Source: Luteimonas aquatica (GTDB taxonomy: Bacteria; Pseudomonadota; Gammaproteobacteria; Xanthomonadales; Xanthomonadaceae). Taken from it: a stretch of 64,000 nt of DNA. The stretch's first letter is position 1. Each line of letters opens with the position of its first letter. The notes under the pieces were generated by a model that saw only the letters and a list, made by a program, of their open reading frames with translations, was not told the DNA's origin and ran no database searches. The stretch lies in assembly GCF_022662575.1 (NCBI RefSeq), contig NZ_JALBFU010000008.1:1-64000 (forward strand), in the 5' to 3' direction. This document shows, piece by piece, positions 36,105 through 46,040 of the stretch. The position numbers and the translations under genes were made by a program.

Positions 36105-37037
36105 ATGACACTGTCCGCCGAAGCCCGCCAGCGCATCGAAACCCTGCTGCGCGCCGATCGACTCGTCGTTTTCATGAACGGGGCGCCCGATACGCCCGAG
36201 CGTTTCTTCTCGCATAAGATCTGCCGTCTGCTCGACGACCTGGGACTGGATTATGCGCACGTCGATGTATCGTCGGATTCGAGGCTCCGCGAACACATCA
36301 AGATCTATGGCGGGCTGCATGCCATCCCGCAGTTGTATCTCGACGGGAAACTCGTAGGTGACAGCGATGCCGTCGAGCGGATGGCCAACGCTGACGAACT
36401 GCATGCCGCGCTGGGGCTGTCCGCGCCCGACCGCACGCCGCCCACGGTGCGATTGACCCCGGCCGCCGCCCGGTTCCTGCGTGACGTCGTCGACGGCACA
36501 GGCAACGTCGTGGTCGTGGACATCGCGATCGACTCGCAGTTCCGCACCAGTCTGCACTTTCGTGCGCGCAGGAAACACACCATCGCGACCGAGGTGGACG
36601 GCGTCCCGCTGCAGTTCGACTTGGCCAGCGCGCGCCGCGCCGACGGCCTGTCGATCGACTGGCAAGACGTCGAGCGCGGCCCCAGCCTGCTGATCCACCA
36701 TCCCAGGGCGCCCGTGCCCGAGCCGGTGCGCTGGATGTCTCCCGCCGACGCGGATGCCCGCGTCCGCGCCGGGACGCTGACCATCGTCGACATCCGCCGC
36801 AAGGAAGAGCGCGCCCTGGCGCGGCTTTCCTTGCCGTTCCTGTTCATGGACGAAGGCACGCACGAAATCCGCAACCTGGCCCCGGAAGTGCCGCTGGCGG
36901 TGCTCTGCCATCGCGGCGACCGCAGTTGGCATGCCGCCGAATACTTTCTCATGCTGGGCCATCGCGACGTCTACGCGATCGAAGGCGGCATCGATGCATG
37001 GGCGGCGACTGTGGATGGGTCGATTCCGCGGTACTGA
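36105..37037 (+). CDS. degenerate glutaredoxin / A-type carrier / rhodanese fusion
   Basis: A 310-residue cytoplasmic protein with three parts. Residues about 8-103 follow monothiol glutaredoxin (LVVFMNGAPDTP, then HAIPQLYLDGKLVG with cis-Pro), but the CGFS active site reads RFFS at 33-36, so the redox cysteine is gone. Residues about 108-205 resemble an A-type Fe-S carrier (VRLTPAAARFLRDVV, LSIDWQDVERGPSLLIHHP) that lacks the three cluster cysteines. Residues about 210-310 are a rhodanese domain whose active Cys is kept (VLCHRGDRSW). Only the sulfurtransferase activity looks possible; the other parts may bind glutathione or partners. A normal CGFS grxD is at 55844. Confidence 0.82.
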   Translation: MTLSAEARQRIETLLRADRLVVFMNGAPDTPERFFSHKICRLLDDLGLDYAHVDVSSDSRLREHIKIYGGLHAIPQLYLDGKLVGDSDAVERMANADELHAALGLSAPDRTPPTVRLTPAAARFLRDVVDGTGNVVVVDIAIDSQFRTSLHFRARRKHTIATEVDGVPLQFDLASARRADGLSIDWQDVERGPSLLIHHPRAPVPEPVRWMSPADADARVRAGTLTIVDIRRKEERALARLSLPFLFMDEGTHEIRNLAPEVPLAVLCHRGDRSWHAAEYFLMLGHRDVYAIEGGIDAWAATVDGSIPRY

Positions 37038-37240
37038 AGCCGGCAGCGGAAGACGACGGCGCCGCGGCAACGCGCGCTTGCGCCAAGCTCGACAAGGAGA
37101 AGGTGCGCAAGGCGCTAGACGCCTGGATGACGGATCTGGCGAAGGATGTGCTCGCGCTTAGCGGAGTCGGTGCGGGGCAGTCGCCCGCAAATCCAGATCG
37201 AAGATTCCACCGAAACCCGCCACGAATCATGGGGTTAAGG

Positions 37241-37315
37241 TGGTGGGCGGTACAGGGTTCGAACCTGTGACCCCTACCATGTCAAGGTAGTGCTCTACCG
37301 CTGAGCTAACCGCCC
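37241..37315 (-). tRNA. tRNA-Val (anticodon GAC)
   Basis: A 75-nt cloverleaf with encoded CCA: acceptor GGGCGGT/ACCGCCC, anticodon stem CTACC/GGTAG with loop TTGACAT, T arm ACAGGTTCGAACCTGT. It stands alone between the rhodanese fusion and uvrB. Confidence 0.95.
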
Positions 37316-37407
37316 GAAAGGACGCGGATTCTAGCCCACCAGGCGGCTCGCGGACAAGCGAATCCCGGTTCGGCGGCCCCGGGGCGCCGCCGAGGCCCGG
37401 TCCCGCC

Positions 37408-39441
37408 CTAGCCCGCCAGCGAGGCCTCCTTGACCCGGCGGATCTGGTCGCGGATCCGCGCCGCCTCCTCGAACTCCAGGTCGCGGGCGTGCTGGTACAT
37501 CTGCTGCTCCAGCGCCTTGAGCCGGCTGGCGAGCTGGGCCGGATCGAGCGCGGCGTATTCGGCCGTCTCCTCGGCCACGCGGCGGGCCTGGCCGCGGGCG
37601 CGCTTCTCGGCGGCGGGCTCGCTGCGCGCGCCCTCCATGATGTCGACCACCGGCTTGGCCACCGACTTGGGCACGATGCCGTGCTCGGCGTTGTACTCGA
37701 GCTGCTTCTGGCGGCGGCGGTCGGTCTCCTCGAGCGCGGCCTGCATCGAGCGCGTCACCCGGTCCGCGTACAGGATCGCCTTGCCGCGCAGGTTGCGGGC
37801 GGCGCGGCCGATGGTCTGGATCAGCGAGCCGGAGGAGCGCAGGAAGCCCTCCTTGTCGGCGTCCAGGATCGCCACCAGAGACACCTCGGGCATGTCCAGG
37901 CCCTCGCGCAGCAGGTTGATGCCCACCAGCACGTCGAACTTGCCCAGGCGCAGGTCGCGGATGATCTCCACGCGCTCGACCGTGTCCACGTCCGAGTGCA
38001 GGTAGCGCACGCGCACGCCGTGCTCGCCCAGGTATTCGGTGAGGTTCTCGGCCATGCGCTTGGTCAGCGTGGTCACCAGCACGCGGTCGCCCAGGGCCAC
38101 GCGCTCGTGGATCTCGCCCAGCAGGTCGTCGACCTGGGTCGCCACCGGGCGGATCTCCACCTCGGGATCGATCAGGCCCGTCGGCCGGACCACCAGTTCG
38201 ACCACCTGCCCCTCGGTCTTCTCCATCTCGTACTTGCCGGGCGTGGCCGAGACGTAGACGCTGCGCGGCGAGCGCGCCTCCCACTCCTCGAAGCGCAGCG
38301 GCCGGTTGTCCAGCGCCGAGGGCAGGCGGAAGCCGAACTCCACCAGCGTCTCCTTGCGCGAACGGTCGCCCTTGTACATCGCGCCGATCTGCGGGACGGT
38401 GACGTGCGACTCGTCCACCACCAGCAGCGCGTCCGGCGGCAGGTAGTCGAACAGGCACGGCGGCGCCTCGCCCGGCATGCGGCCGGTGAGGTGGCGCGAA
38501 TAGTTCTCGATGCCGTTGCAGTAGCCGACCTCGGCCATCATCTCCAGGTCGAACTGCGTGCGCTGCTGCAGGCGCTGCGCCTCCACCAGCTTGCCCTCGG
38601 CGTAGAACTGCTCCAGGCGCTGCGGCAGCTCCTGCTTGATCGCCTCGATCGCGTCGAGCGTGGTGCGCCGCGTGGTGACGTAATGCGACTTCGGGTAGAT
38701 CGTGTAGCGCGACAGCGTGCGCATGGTCTCGCCGGTGAGCGGATCGAACAGCGTGAGCTTCTCGATCTCGCCGTCGAACAGCTCGATGCGCAGCGCCTCG
38801 GCGTCGGACTCGGCCGGGTGCACGTCGATCACTTCGCCGCGCACGCGGTACGTGGCGCGGCGCAGCTCGGTGTCGTTGCGCGAATACTGCATCTCGGTCA
38901 GGCGCCGGATCAGCTCGCGCTGGTCGATGCGCTCGCCCTTGACCATGTGCAGCACCATCTTGAAGTACTCGGTGGGATCGCCCAGGCCGTAGATCGCCGA
39001 GACGGTGCACACGATGATCGCATCGCGCCGCTCCAGCAGCGCCTTGGTCGCCGACAGCCGCATCTGCTCGATGTGCTCGTTCACCGAGCTGTCCTTCTCG
39101 ATGTACGTGTCCGAGGACGGCACGTAGGCTTCCGGCTGGTAGTAGTCGTAGTAGCTGACGAAATATTCCACCGCGTTGTGCGGGAAGAAGGCCTTGAACT
39201 CGCCGTACAGCTGCGCGGCCAGGGTCTTGTTGGGCGCCATCACCAGCGCCGGCTTCTGGATCGCCTGGATCAGGTTGGCGATCGTGTAGGTCTTGCCGGA
39301 GCCGGTCACGCCGAGCAGCGTCTGCCGCGCCAGGCCGGACTCGAAGCCGTCGACCAGGCGCTCGATCGCCTGCGGCTGGTCGCCGGCAGGCCGGTAGGGC
39401 GCGATCAGTTCGAATCCTGCTGGGTGGGAAGCGTCGTTCAT
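37408..39441 (-). CDS. uvrB: excinuclease ABC subunit B
   Basis: A 677-residue nucleotide excision repair helicase. Walker A is [12 protein letters not shown] near residue 40, the beta-hairpin [12 protein letters not shown] follows, then DESH, the helicase motifs ([41 protein letters not shown]) and a C-terminal UVR domain ([30 protein letters not shown]) that contacts UvrC. The start ATG at 39441 (MNDASHP) is the nearest to the conserved [14 protein letters not shown]. No SOS box is obvious upstream. No anomalies. Confidence 0.97.
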   Translation of the reverse strand: MNDASHPAGFELIAPYRPAGDQPQAIERLVDGFESGLARQTLLGVTGSGKTYTIANLIQAIQKPALVMAPNKTLAAQLYGEFKAFFPHNAVEYFVSYYDYYQPEAYVPSSDTYIEKDSSVNEHIEQMRLSATKALLERRDAIIVCTVSAIYGLGDPTEYFKMVLHMVKGERIDQRELIRRLTEMQYSRNDTELRRATYRVRGEVIDVHPAESDAEALRIELFDGEIEKLTLFDPLTGETMRTLSRYTIYPKSHYVTTRRTTLDAIEAIKQELPQRLEQFYAEGKLVEAQRLQQRTQFDLEMMAEVGYCNGIENYSRHLTGRMPGEAPPCLFDYLPPDALLVVDESHVTVPQIGAMYKGDRSRKETLVEFGFRLPSALDNRPLRFEEWEARSPRSVYVSATPGKYEMEKTEGQVVELVVRPTGLIDPEVEIRPVATQVDDLLGEIHERVALGDRVLVTTLTKRMAENLTEYLGEHGVRVRYLHSDVDTVERVEIIRDLRLGKFDVLVGINLLREGLDMPEVSLVAILDADKEGFLRSSGSLIQTIGRAARNLRGKAILYADRVTRSMQAALEETDRRRQKQLEYNAEHGIVPKSVAKPVVDIMEGARSEPAAEKRARGQARRVAEETAEYAALDPAQLASRLKALEQQMYQHARDLEFEEAARIRDQIRRVKEASLAG

Positions 39442-39641
39442 GTGTGCGTCGAAAGGGCGATTGGCTAGTTTACGGCGATCGTGCCGGCGATGCCGTGCGC
39501 GGGATCGCGGCCGACCCGGGCGCGGGAACGTCGCCGACACATCCGGACAGGATATCCCTACCCTTCTCACCGGCTGATACCGATCGCCGGTCCGCGGCCC
39601 GCTGCCGAGAATGTTCCACGGATCGAAACGGAGCAGCGGGG

Positions 39642-40208
39642 ATGCGGCGTCAGTTGGGATTCACATTGATCGAGATGGTCGTCACCGTCGCCGTCATGGC
39701 GATCGGCCTCGGCGTGGCGATGCCCGCCGTCGCGCGACTGGTGACTAGCGGCCGCGTCATCACCGGCATGCATCTGATGAGCGCGTCGCTGGCATCGGCA
39801 CGCATGGCGGCGATCTCCCTGCCGGCGCCGACGGTCGTGTGCCCGATCACGCCGCCCCGGCTGCGCTGCCGCCGCGACGGCGTCTGGGATCGCGGCTGGA
39901 TGGTCTTCCGCGACCCGCGGCACATGGGTCAGCCGGAGGGCCGCGCCGACATTCTCCAGGTGGTGGAACGCGCCCCGAGTCCGCTCCGGCTGCGCAGCAG
40001 CGTCGCGCGCCGCCTGATCCGCTTCCAGCCGGACGGCCGCGCCGCCGGCAGCAATGTGGTGATCCGCCTGTGCACCGGCGGGGAGCTGAACGCCGTCGTC
40101 GCCGTCAACAATGTCGGCCGGGTGCGGTCGTCGCGTGCCGCCGGGAGGTCGGATTGCGCGGCGGCGATCGCCGCATCACGCCGGGAACAGGACCCGGAGA
40201 CTCCGTAA
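39642..40208 (+). CDS. GspH/FimT-type pseudopilin
   Basis: A 188-residue prepilin-like protein. The class III leader MRRQLG is cleaved before [16 protein letters not shown] (Glu at +5), and the rest is a beta-rich GspH/FimT globular domain with cysteines near [10 protein letters not shown] and near the C terminus. It starts after a GGGG-rich box. It stands alone between uvrB and tRNA-Asn, 200 bp from each strand's next start, so it is a second FimT-like protein in addition to the one heading the pil operon. It may be a minor pilin for DNA uptake or adhesion. Confidence 0.85.
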   Translation: MRRQLGFTLIEMVVTVAVMAIGLGVAMPAVARLVTSGRVITGMHLMSASLASARMAAISLPAPTVVCPITPPRLRCRRDGVWDRGWMVFRDPRHMGQPEGRADILQVVERAPSPLRLRSSVARRLIRFQPDGRAAGSNVVIRLCTGGELNAVVAVNNVGRVRSSRAAGRSDCAAAIAASRREQDPETP

Positions 40209-40225
40209 GTCCTTGATCCTGAAAA

Positions 40226-40302
40226 TGGCGCCCGAAGTTGGACTCGAACCAACGACCCCCTGATTAACAGTCAAGTGCTCTAACCGGCTGAGCTATTCGG
40301 GC
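40226..40302 (-). tRNA. tRNA-Asn (anticodon GTT)
   Basis: A 77-nt cloverleaf with encoded CCA: acceptor GCCCGAA/TTCGGGC, discriminator G, anticodon loop CTGTTAA in a CTTGA/TCAGG stem, T arm TTGGTTCGAGTCCAA. It lies between the stand-alone pseudopilin and the end of the pil operon. Confidence 0.95.
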
Positions 40303-40414
40303 GGGGGATGCGAATATTAAAGGCGAGGTACCTCGGCCGCAAGCCGCGAGACGCTCGAGCCCGCCCAGCGGCGATCGCCGGGACGGGAATCCCTCGGCGG
40401 GCGGGCCCGCCGCG

Positions 40415-40834
40415 CTACCAGCATTCGGGCGGGCTGTCCGGCGTTTTCACGCCGGCCTGGTTCATCGTCAGGGTGCCGCAGCGGTCGTCCGCCTGCTGCC
40501 TCTGCGGCGTGGCGGTGATCGTGAAGCTGTTGGCATCGTCCACCGCGACCCCGATCTGATATTGCTCGGTGTCCGCGGCCGCCTCGCGCGGGGAGCGCTC
40601 GAAAGGCGCCGCGAACCCTTCGTAGGTGTTCTCCACGGTATGCCAGCGCTCCAGCAGCTGCGCCAGTTCCACCATGTCCGCCTTGGCCTGGGCACGGCGC
40701 GACTTGCGGACGTGGTCGACGTAGGAAGGATAGGCGAAGGCCACGATGACCGCGATCACGGCGACCACGATCATCAGCTCGATCAGGGTGAATCCCCTGG
40801 ACCTGCGCGCCGCGGCAATGGGTAGAAGGATCAT
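40415..40834 (-). CDS. pilE: type IV minor pilin PilE
   Basis: A 139-residue type IV pilin. The leader ends ARRSRG and the mature protein begins FTLIELMIVVAVIAVIVAFAYPSY. The C-terminal disulphide region is DDRCGTLT to PPECW. It matches the PilE-type minor pilin that closes the fimT-pilVWXY1E operon. The ATG at 40834 is preferred over one two codons earlier because the AGGTGG box is then at proper spacing. It begins 11 bp after pilY1. Minor pilins prime pilus assembly with PilY1 at the tip. Confidence 0.92.
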   Translation of the reverse strand: MILLPIAAARRSRGFTLIELMIVVAVIAVIVAFAYPSYVDHVRKSRRAQAKADMVELAQLLERWHTVENTYEGFAAPFERSPREAAADTEQYQIGVAVDDANSFTITATPQRQQADDRCGTLTMNQAGVKTPDSPPECW

Positions 40835-40845
40835 GGACATGCCAC

Positions 40846-43800
40846 CTATCGGACTTGTCGCCAGGACTGGCGGCCGCATGGACGCGGCAGGAAGAGCGGA
40901 TCGGCGCCCGGCGCGCGCAGCACGAAGGTGCACTCCTTGGCGTCGAGGCGCTTCTGCAGGCAGGTCGGGTCGGTCGCGATGTTGCACAGGCCGTTGAGCT
41001 CCTCGAGCGTCGGCGGCGGCGGCACGAAGACATTGGTGTCCTTCACCGGCGGCATGTTCTTGCCTTCCTTGTTCAAGGAAATGGCGCCGCAGTCGCCCGT
41101 GCAGACCGGATTGCCGCCGCGCGTGTTCGAGACGCCCGACATGCCGCCCGCTCCGCTCAACAGGTTCAGCGCGTACAGCCAGTTGTTGCCGCCGCCGGCC
41201 GAGCAGGTCGCGTCGATGCCTTCGTAGGTGGTGAAGATCACCTTGCCGTTCTGCACCCTGGGCGTGCCGATGAAGCGCTCGCCCTTGGCGGCGTCATCCA
41301 CCTTCAGGTCGATGTACCAGCCGCGCTTGGTGCCGTAGCTGACCAGGTTGTTGGAGACGTCCCGGGTGGTGTAGCCGTTGGAGAGCGCCACGTTGGAAAT
41401 GGTCTGCTCGACCAGCTCGTCGCGGCCGGCGATGCGGACCGCCCCGAGGTTGTCGAGGATGCCGTAGAGGCTCTGCACCGGCGGATCGGCGCTGATCTGG
41501 TTGTCGCCGACCACGAAATAGCGGCCGGTGCCGAAGAAGATATTGACGCCGCCGCCCTGTCCGGTGGCCACCTCGATGCCGCCGGTGATCGGCTGGGCGA
41601 CGTCGCCGATCTTCGCCGTGAACAGCGGTTGCTCGCTGTAGGCGATGGTCCAGTCCTCGGGGTTTTCGTCGGACAGGTCGAACTTCCAGACATTGCCCTG
41701 CAGGTCGCCGCCGTAGACGGTGTCGACGATGCCGTCGTTGTTGGACAGCGCCACCGGCGCGATGCTCATCAGGCCGTTGCGGACGGCGTAGTCCGTCTCG
41801 GAAGGCTTCAGGCGGGCCAGCACGGTCCCGTCCTTGGCATCGACCACGAACAGCACGGGTGCGCCGGAGTCGGAATTGACGCCGTTGCCGAAGATGGCCA
41901 CCCAGCGCGGCTTGCCGCCGGTGCTCTTGACCGGCACCACCACGGGCTTGCCCATCACCATGCCGAGTTCGTTGACCGTCTTGCCGCTGAGTTCCCAGAG
42001 CACGTCGTCGTCGTCGAAGGCGCCCGGCGTGGAAACGTCCAGGCCGAACACCGACTTGCCGCCCGCGCCCTGGGTGCCGACCAGCACGGTGTGCCAGTCG
42101 CCCTCGGCGCTGAACGGCACGTCCGATGTGGTGACCGGACCGTCCAGGTAGTAGCGGTGCAGCAGGTTCGGGTCGGCCAGGCTGGCCAGGTGGTCGAGCG
42201 AGCCTGAGGGAATGAAGGCGAACAGCTCTTCGCCGCCGCTCGCGTCGTTCTTGGCGCTGAAGCCGTGCAGCATGCCGTCGTTGGCGCCCACGTAGATCAC
42301 CGGCGTGCGCGTGGCCTTGGTGGTGAGGTAGGTGCCGTAGCTTCCGCCCAGCTTGCGCTTCCATTCCACGGTGCTGAAGCTCGCCCAGTTCGCGTAGCCG
42401 AAATCGTCGCGCGGCGAGGCGATTTCCGGGGTGGAATTGATGATGTCGCCGAGCGCGGAGCTGCGGTTGCGCAAGGTCTTCTGGCTGTCGGCCCCCTTGC
42501 CGCGTTCGTTGGAATGATCGCCCTTGATGTAGGACACCAGCGTGTTCACGCTGTAGGTACTGCGGAACCAGGTCGGGATCGCGGGCATGCCCATCGATGC
42601 CAGCTTGGCCTCGCGCGTGGTGCCGGGGATGTTGTTGCCCGTGAACGAGGCCGCCGAGGCTTCATCGCTGACCGTGCCGTCGGCGCGGATCCTGGTGGGT
42701 TCGGTCACCATGAAGATCTTGTTGCGGCTGCTCGCGGTCGGCAGCTTGGCCTCCGCGTTCCAGATTTCGTTGCCGGCCGAGCCGTCCTGCTTGACCTGCA
42801 CGCCGCGGACGTTGCCGATCCAGTCGTTGACCGTGCCGTCCTTCAGCTCGTAGGTGGCTTCGAGCGTGAACGAGTTGCCGGTGATGCGCGCGCCGCCGCC
42901 GGCGCCGCCGGTGGGCGCCTTGCTGCCGGCCGCCTCGGCGAAGATGCGGTCCAGCTCGGTCTTCAGCTTCGACGGATCGCGGGCCAGGAAGTAGTTGTCG
43001 GGCGTCCCGGGCTGGCGCGTGCTCCATTCGCTGGCCAGGTCCGGCAGGTTGTTGCCGTTGCTGTCCTTGAAGCCGCCATACTTGGCCGCATACCAGAGCG
43101 GGCTCTCCAGCAGCTTGGCATTGCTGGTACCGAGGGTGAATTTGAGTACCTTCGGCTTGAACCAGTTGGTCGGCGGATCGGCCTGCGTGGTCAGGATCGA
43201 ATTGTCGGAGCTGCCGGGCCGCAGCGCCAGGCGCTTGACGCCGTCGTCGTTGCTGCCGGTCACGGTAAAACCGGTCATCATCGCATTGCCCGCATAGGCG
43301 GACATGTTCTCGATGCGGACAAGGACCTCGTTGGCGCCGACCGACGGCGAGCCGTTTGCGCCGCAGACGGGCGAATCCGAGCGCCAGCAGATGTCCTTGC
43401 CGTTGTAGCTGGTGTTGCGCGGATTGGTGTTCGCATTGCAGGCGGAACCGACGCAATAGGTCATCATCGACACCACGTCGTTGTCGTGGTCGTTGCCCCA
43501 TAGCGAGTCTTCCCAGACCAGGGAAAAGCTTCCCGCGCTGCCGTCGCTTTCCAGGTCGCGGCCATAGACATGGTACGGGGACACTCGGGACTCCTTCTTC
43601 CCGACCCCGACCGACCCCAGGAAGCAGGTGCGCCAGTTCTTGTCCTCGCTGCCGCCGTTGATCTTGGCGGTGCCGGACTTGTTCGCCTGGCACAGGGGCG
43701 ACAATGTGATCTTGCCGTTGCCCACCGGAATATCGAATTTCGGCAGGTTCTCGGCCATCGCCACTGCGTAGGTCGTCACCGTGTTCTTGTAGCCCGCCGG

Positions 43801-45501
43801 CTTGCCCTGCAGACCAGGCCGCATGTCGGTGATCCTGGCCTGATGGGCCAGGCCGGACATCAGATAGCTGCCTTCCATGGACGGCACGTCCGGACACAGG
43901 CCGCGCGCCCTGGACAGCGCCGCTCCAAGCGATTTTCCGGTACAGATGTCCTCGTGCGTGTTGACCGAATTGCCGACGGCCAGTTCGGCCTGGTTGGCGA
44001 CCACGCGGCCGACCATGTAGCTACCGGACAGACCCTCGCCCGTACCGACATTGTCCGTCGCCGTCGCCGCGGCGGCGATAGGCTGAACGGTCGGCACTTC
44101 GTCGCTATCGAAGGAAGGCAGCCCCGAGGACATCACCAGGATGTTGCAGGTCGCACAGAACGAATTGCCGCCCCTCTCCGGAGCACGGTAGGGGTCCGAC
44201 CAGGTCGGCACCGGCATTCCTAACAGGTCGGTACCACCGGCGAAGGCGCTCGTTGCCGTGGTCTGTCCGGCAACGTAGCGCAGCGCTTCCGCGTACATTT
44301 CCGCCAAAGGATTGCCCCAGGCGTTGCAGTCGTTGGTGCCCGTACCCGGATTGTTGAGCGAGCCGTTGCCCGCGTCGCTGAAGCCCTGGCGATTGAGGTA
44401 GCCCCACGTATTGCAGTCGTTCCAGACGTGGGAGTAGTTCCATTGCGTCAGCTTCAAGCGCGACAGGGTATTGATGATGCCTTCGGTGCCGTCCGTCTGA
44501 TTGCAGAAACGACCGTTGCTCAGATCGACCTCGTCGCCTGCGGTGCATCCGGTGGCGGTGCCGCTATTCCCCGCCAGGCGGCCGATATTGCGGCGCAGCA
44601 CGCCGCCACTGCGCGGCTTGGAAAAGGTGCCGCTGACCATGCCGAAACGCAGGCGGCCGGCTTCGCCGTAGGTCTGCAGCAGGCCGACCGGCTTGAAACT
44701 GTCGGTCGTGCCACTGCTGTACTTCTGGCAGAAGCTCTCGCGGTTGGCGGCACTGGCGCGCGGATCGCAGACCTCCACGCGCACGGTGATGTCGGTAATC
44801 GTGCCGGATGGCCGATCATCGTCGCCGCTGGAAACCTCTCCTCGCTTGGCGCACTGCCGCACCGCCGTCGCCGCCCATTCCGACCAATTTCCGGACGCGA
44901 CGCGCATCAGGGGATCGCTGTTGATGCCGGTACTGGTGTTGCAGAACGTTTGGGGCCCCGAGAGCGGCGTATAGCTGCCGATGTCGGAACCGCTGTAGAC
45001 CTTCACCCAGGCATGCAGATCGCTGGGGATATTGGCTCGCTCGAGCACCGTGGTGGCGTTGTCTGTGCTGCGCTGCCCGCCGTAGAGCACGAACCGCAGG
45101 ATGTCGAGACGGCTCATCGTGACCCAATTCAGGAAATTGCCGCTCCACTGATTCGAGCACTTGTGGCCATTTGCCTGACCGGCCGCCTTGAACTTGCCGT
45201 TGTTGTAGGCATAGCACAGCTTCGGATCGAAATAGCCCGCGTAGTCGAAACGATCCTGATAAGTGGTATCGAGCTTTCCATCCTCGTTCAGGTCGGTGTA
45301 GTCCGGGTACGCCTTGTTGAACAGCTGCTCGTCGCGCGACATGACCAGCATCATCAGCGGCGGATCCGACTGCCCGGAGAACAGCGGCACCTGCGAGACG
45401 TCGTAGTCGTTGTTGCCGGCCGTCAGGTCGACGCTGCGGGTGACCAGAAGCGTCACCATGAGGACGATCGCGGAAAGGCGGAACCAGGCTGGGATGGTCA
45501 T
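40846..45501 (-). CDS. pilY1: type IV pilus tip adhesin/assembly factor PilY1
   Basis: A 1551-residue exported protein. A signal peptide (AIVLMVTLLVTRSVDLTAG) is followed by an N-terminal region with an EF-hand-like loop DLNEDGKLD near residue 70. The C-terminal third is a PilC/PilY1 beta-propeller (PVIYVGANDGMLHGF, GMVMGKPVVVPVKS, VYGGDLQGNVWKFDL) with a second calcium-type loop (NNDGIVD). A proline-rich VPPPP segment precedes the C-terminal tail. In related bacteria PilY1 caps the pilus, counteracts retraction and acts as calcium-dependent adhesin. A clear von Willebrand A domain is not seen. It lies between pilX and pilE with gaps of 18 and 11 bp. Confidence 0.93.
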   Translation of the reverse strand: MTIPAWFRLSAIVLMVTLLVTRSVDLTAGNNDYDVSQVPLFSGQSDPPLMMLVMSRDEQLFNKAYPDYTDLNEDGKLDTTYQDRFDYAGYFDPKLCYAYNNGKFKAAGQANGHKCSNQWSGNFLNWVTMSRLDILRFVLYGGQRSTDNATTVLERANIPSDLHAWVKVYSGSDIGSYTPLSGPQTFCNTSTGINSDPLMRVASGNWSEWAATAVRQCAKRGEVSSGDDDRPSGTITDITVRVEVCDPRASAANRESFCQKYSSGTTDSFKPVGLLQTYGEAGRLRFGMVSGTFSKPRSGGVLRRNIGRLAGNSGTATGCTAGDEVDLSNGRFCNQTDGTEGIINTLSRLKLTQWNYSHVWNDCNTWGYLNRQGFSDAGNGSLNNPGTGTNDCNAWGNPLAEMYAEALRYVAGQTTATSAFAGGTDLLGMPVPTWSDPYRAPERGGNSFCATCNILVMSSGLPSFDSDEVPTVQPIAAAATATDNVGTGEGLSGSYMVGRVVANQAELAVGNSVNTHEDICTGKSLGAALSRARGLCPDVPSMEGSYLMSGLAHQARITDMRPGLQGKPAGYKNTVTTYAVAMAENLPKFDIPVGNGKITLSPLCQANKSGTAKINGGSEDKNWRTCFLGSVGVGKKESRVSPYHVYGRDLESDGSAGSFSLVWEDSLWGNDHDNDVVSMMTYCVGSACNANTNPRNTSYNGKDICWRSDSPVCGANGSPSVGANEVLVRIENMSAYAGNAMMTGFTVTGSNDDGVKRLALRPGSSDNSILTTQADPPTNWFKPKVLKFTLGTSNAKLLESPLWYAAKYGGFKDSNGNNLPDLASEWSTRQPGTPDNYFLARDPSKLKTELDRIFAEAAGSKAPTGGAGGGARITGNSFTLEATYELKDGTVNDWIGNVRGVQVKQDGSAGNEIWNAEAKLPTASSRNKIFMVTEPTRIRADGTVSDEASAASFTGNNIPGTTREAKLASMGMPAIPTWFRSTYSVNTLVSYIKGDHSNERGKGADSQKTLRNRSSALGDIINSTPEIASPRDDFGYANWASFSTVEWKRKLGGSYGTYLTTKATRTPVIYVGANDGMLHGFSAKNDASGGEELFAFIPSGSLDHLASLADPNLLHRYYLDGPVTTSDVPFSAEGDWHTVLVGTQGAGGKSVFGLDVSTPGAFDDDDVLWELSGKTVNELGMVMGKPVVVPVKSTGGKPRWVAIFGNGVNSDSGAPVLFVVDAKDGTVLARLKPSETDYAVRNGLMSIAPVALSNNDGIVDTVYGGDLQGNVWKFDLSDENPEDWTIAYSEQPLFTAKIGDVAQPITGGIEVATGQGGGVNIFFGTGRYFVVGDNQISADPPVQSLYGILDNLGAVRIAGRDELVEQTISNVALSNGYTTRDVSNNLVSYGTKRGWYIDLKVDDAAKGERFIGTPRVQNGKVIFTTYEGIDATCSAGGGNNWLYALNLLSGAGGMSGVSNTRGGNPVCTGDCGAISLNKEGKNMPPVKDTNVFVPPPPTLEELNGLCNIATDPTCLQKRLDAKECTFVLRAPGADPLFLPRPCGRQSWRQVR

Positions 45502-45519
45502 AACGGTCTCCGCGGTCGA

Positions 45520-46026
45520 TCAGGGGATGAAAACGGTGTCGATGACCGCACTGGAACTGGGGTTGTCTTCGGCATCGCTCGCCAATGCCGTGATTTCGTA
45601 GATGTTGCCGGTCTCTTCGTTCTGCTTGTTGCCGACGCGCCGGCTGGATGCGGCGAAGCAGCGGTCCACGCGACGGATGTAGGTATCCTCGTTGACGTCG
45701 CCGATCGGCCGGGTCGTGTCCTTGCCGTCGGCCCAGCTGGCCGGATCGAAACTCGGCGAGCACACTTCCTGGTCGGCGGCGAAGGTGCCGGCGGCGCTGG
45801 TGAGCGCGCGGCTGATGTTGGCCTCCGAGTCTCGGGCCGAACGCTCGGCGTTCTGGAAGGCCAGGTTGGCGCCGCGGTAATTGGACGACATGCGCTCCTG
45901 CATGCTGATCACGCGCATGCCCGCGATGCCGATCAGGGCCATCAGGATCAGCAGGACCAGGGCCACGTACAGCACCGCGCCGCGCTGGCGAGCAGGCGTT
46001 GCGGACGGGGAATTTCGACCGGTCAT
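45520..46026 (-). CDS. pilX: type IV pilus minor pilin PilX
   Basis: A 168-residue PilX-type protein. The N terminus reads ARQRGAVLYVALVLLILMALIGIAGM; as usual in PilX the prepilin site is G followed by AVL rather than FTL. A helical spine (QERMSSNYRGANLAFQNAE) and a beta domain with two or three cysteines follow. It overlaps no gene but is 14 bp after pilW and 18 bp before pilY1. It is part of the tip/priming complex of the pilus. Confidence 0.9.
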   Translation of the reverse strand: MTGRNSPSATPARQRGAVLYVALVLLILMALIGIAGMRVISMQERMSSNYRGANLAFQNAERSARDSEANISRALTSAAGTFAADQEVCSPSFDPASWADGKDTTRPIGDVNEDTYIRRVDRCFAASSRRVGNKQNEETGNIYEITALASDAEDNPSSSAVIDTVFIP

Positions 46027-46040
46027 GGCGGACTCCAGCG

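Noticed and set aside
37038-37200. Protein-like fragment after the rhodanese fusion (KLDKEKVRKALDAWMTDLA)
   Set aside because: The stretch has gene-like composition but no start, no ribosome-binding site and no family match; it could be a gene scrap, but the evidence is too thin.
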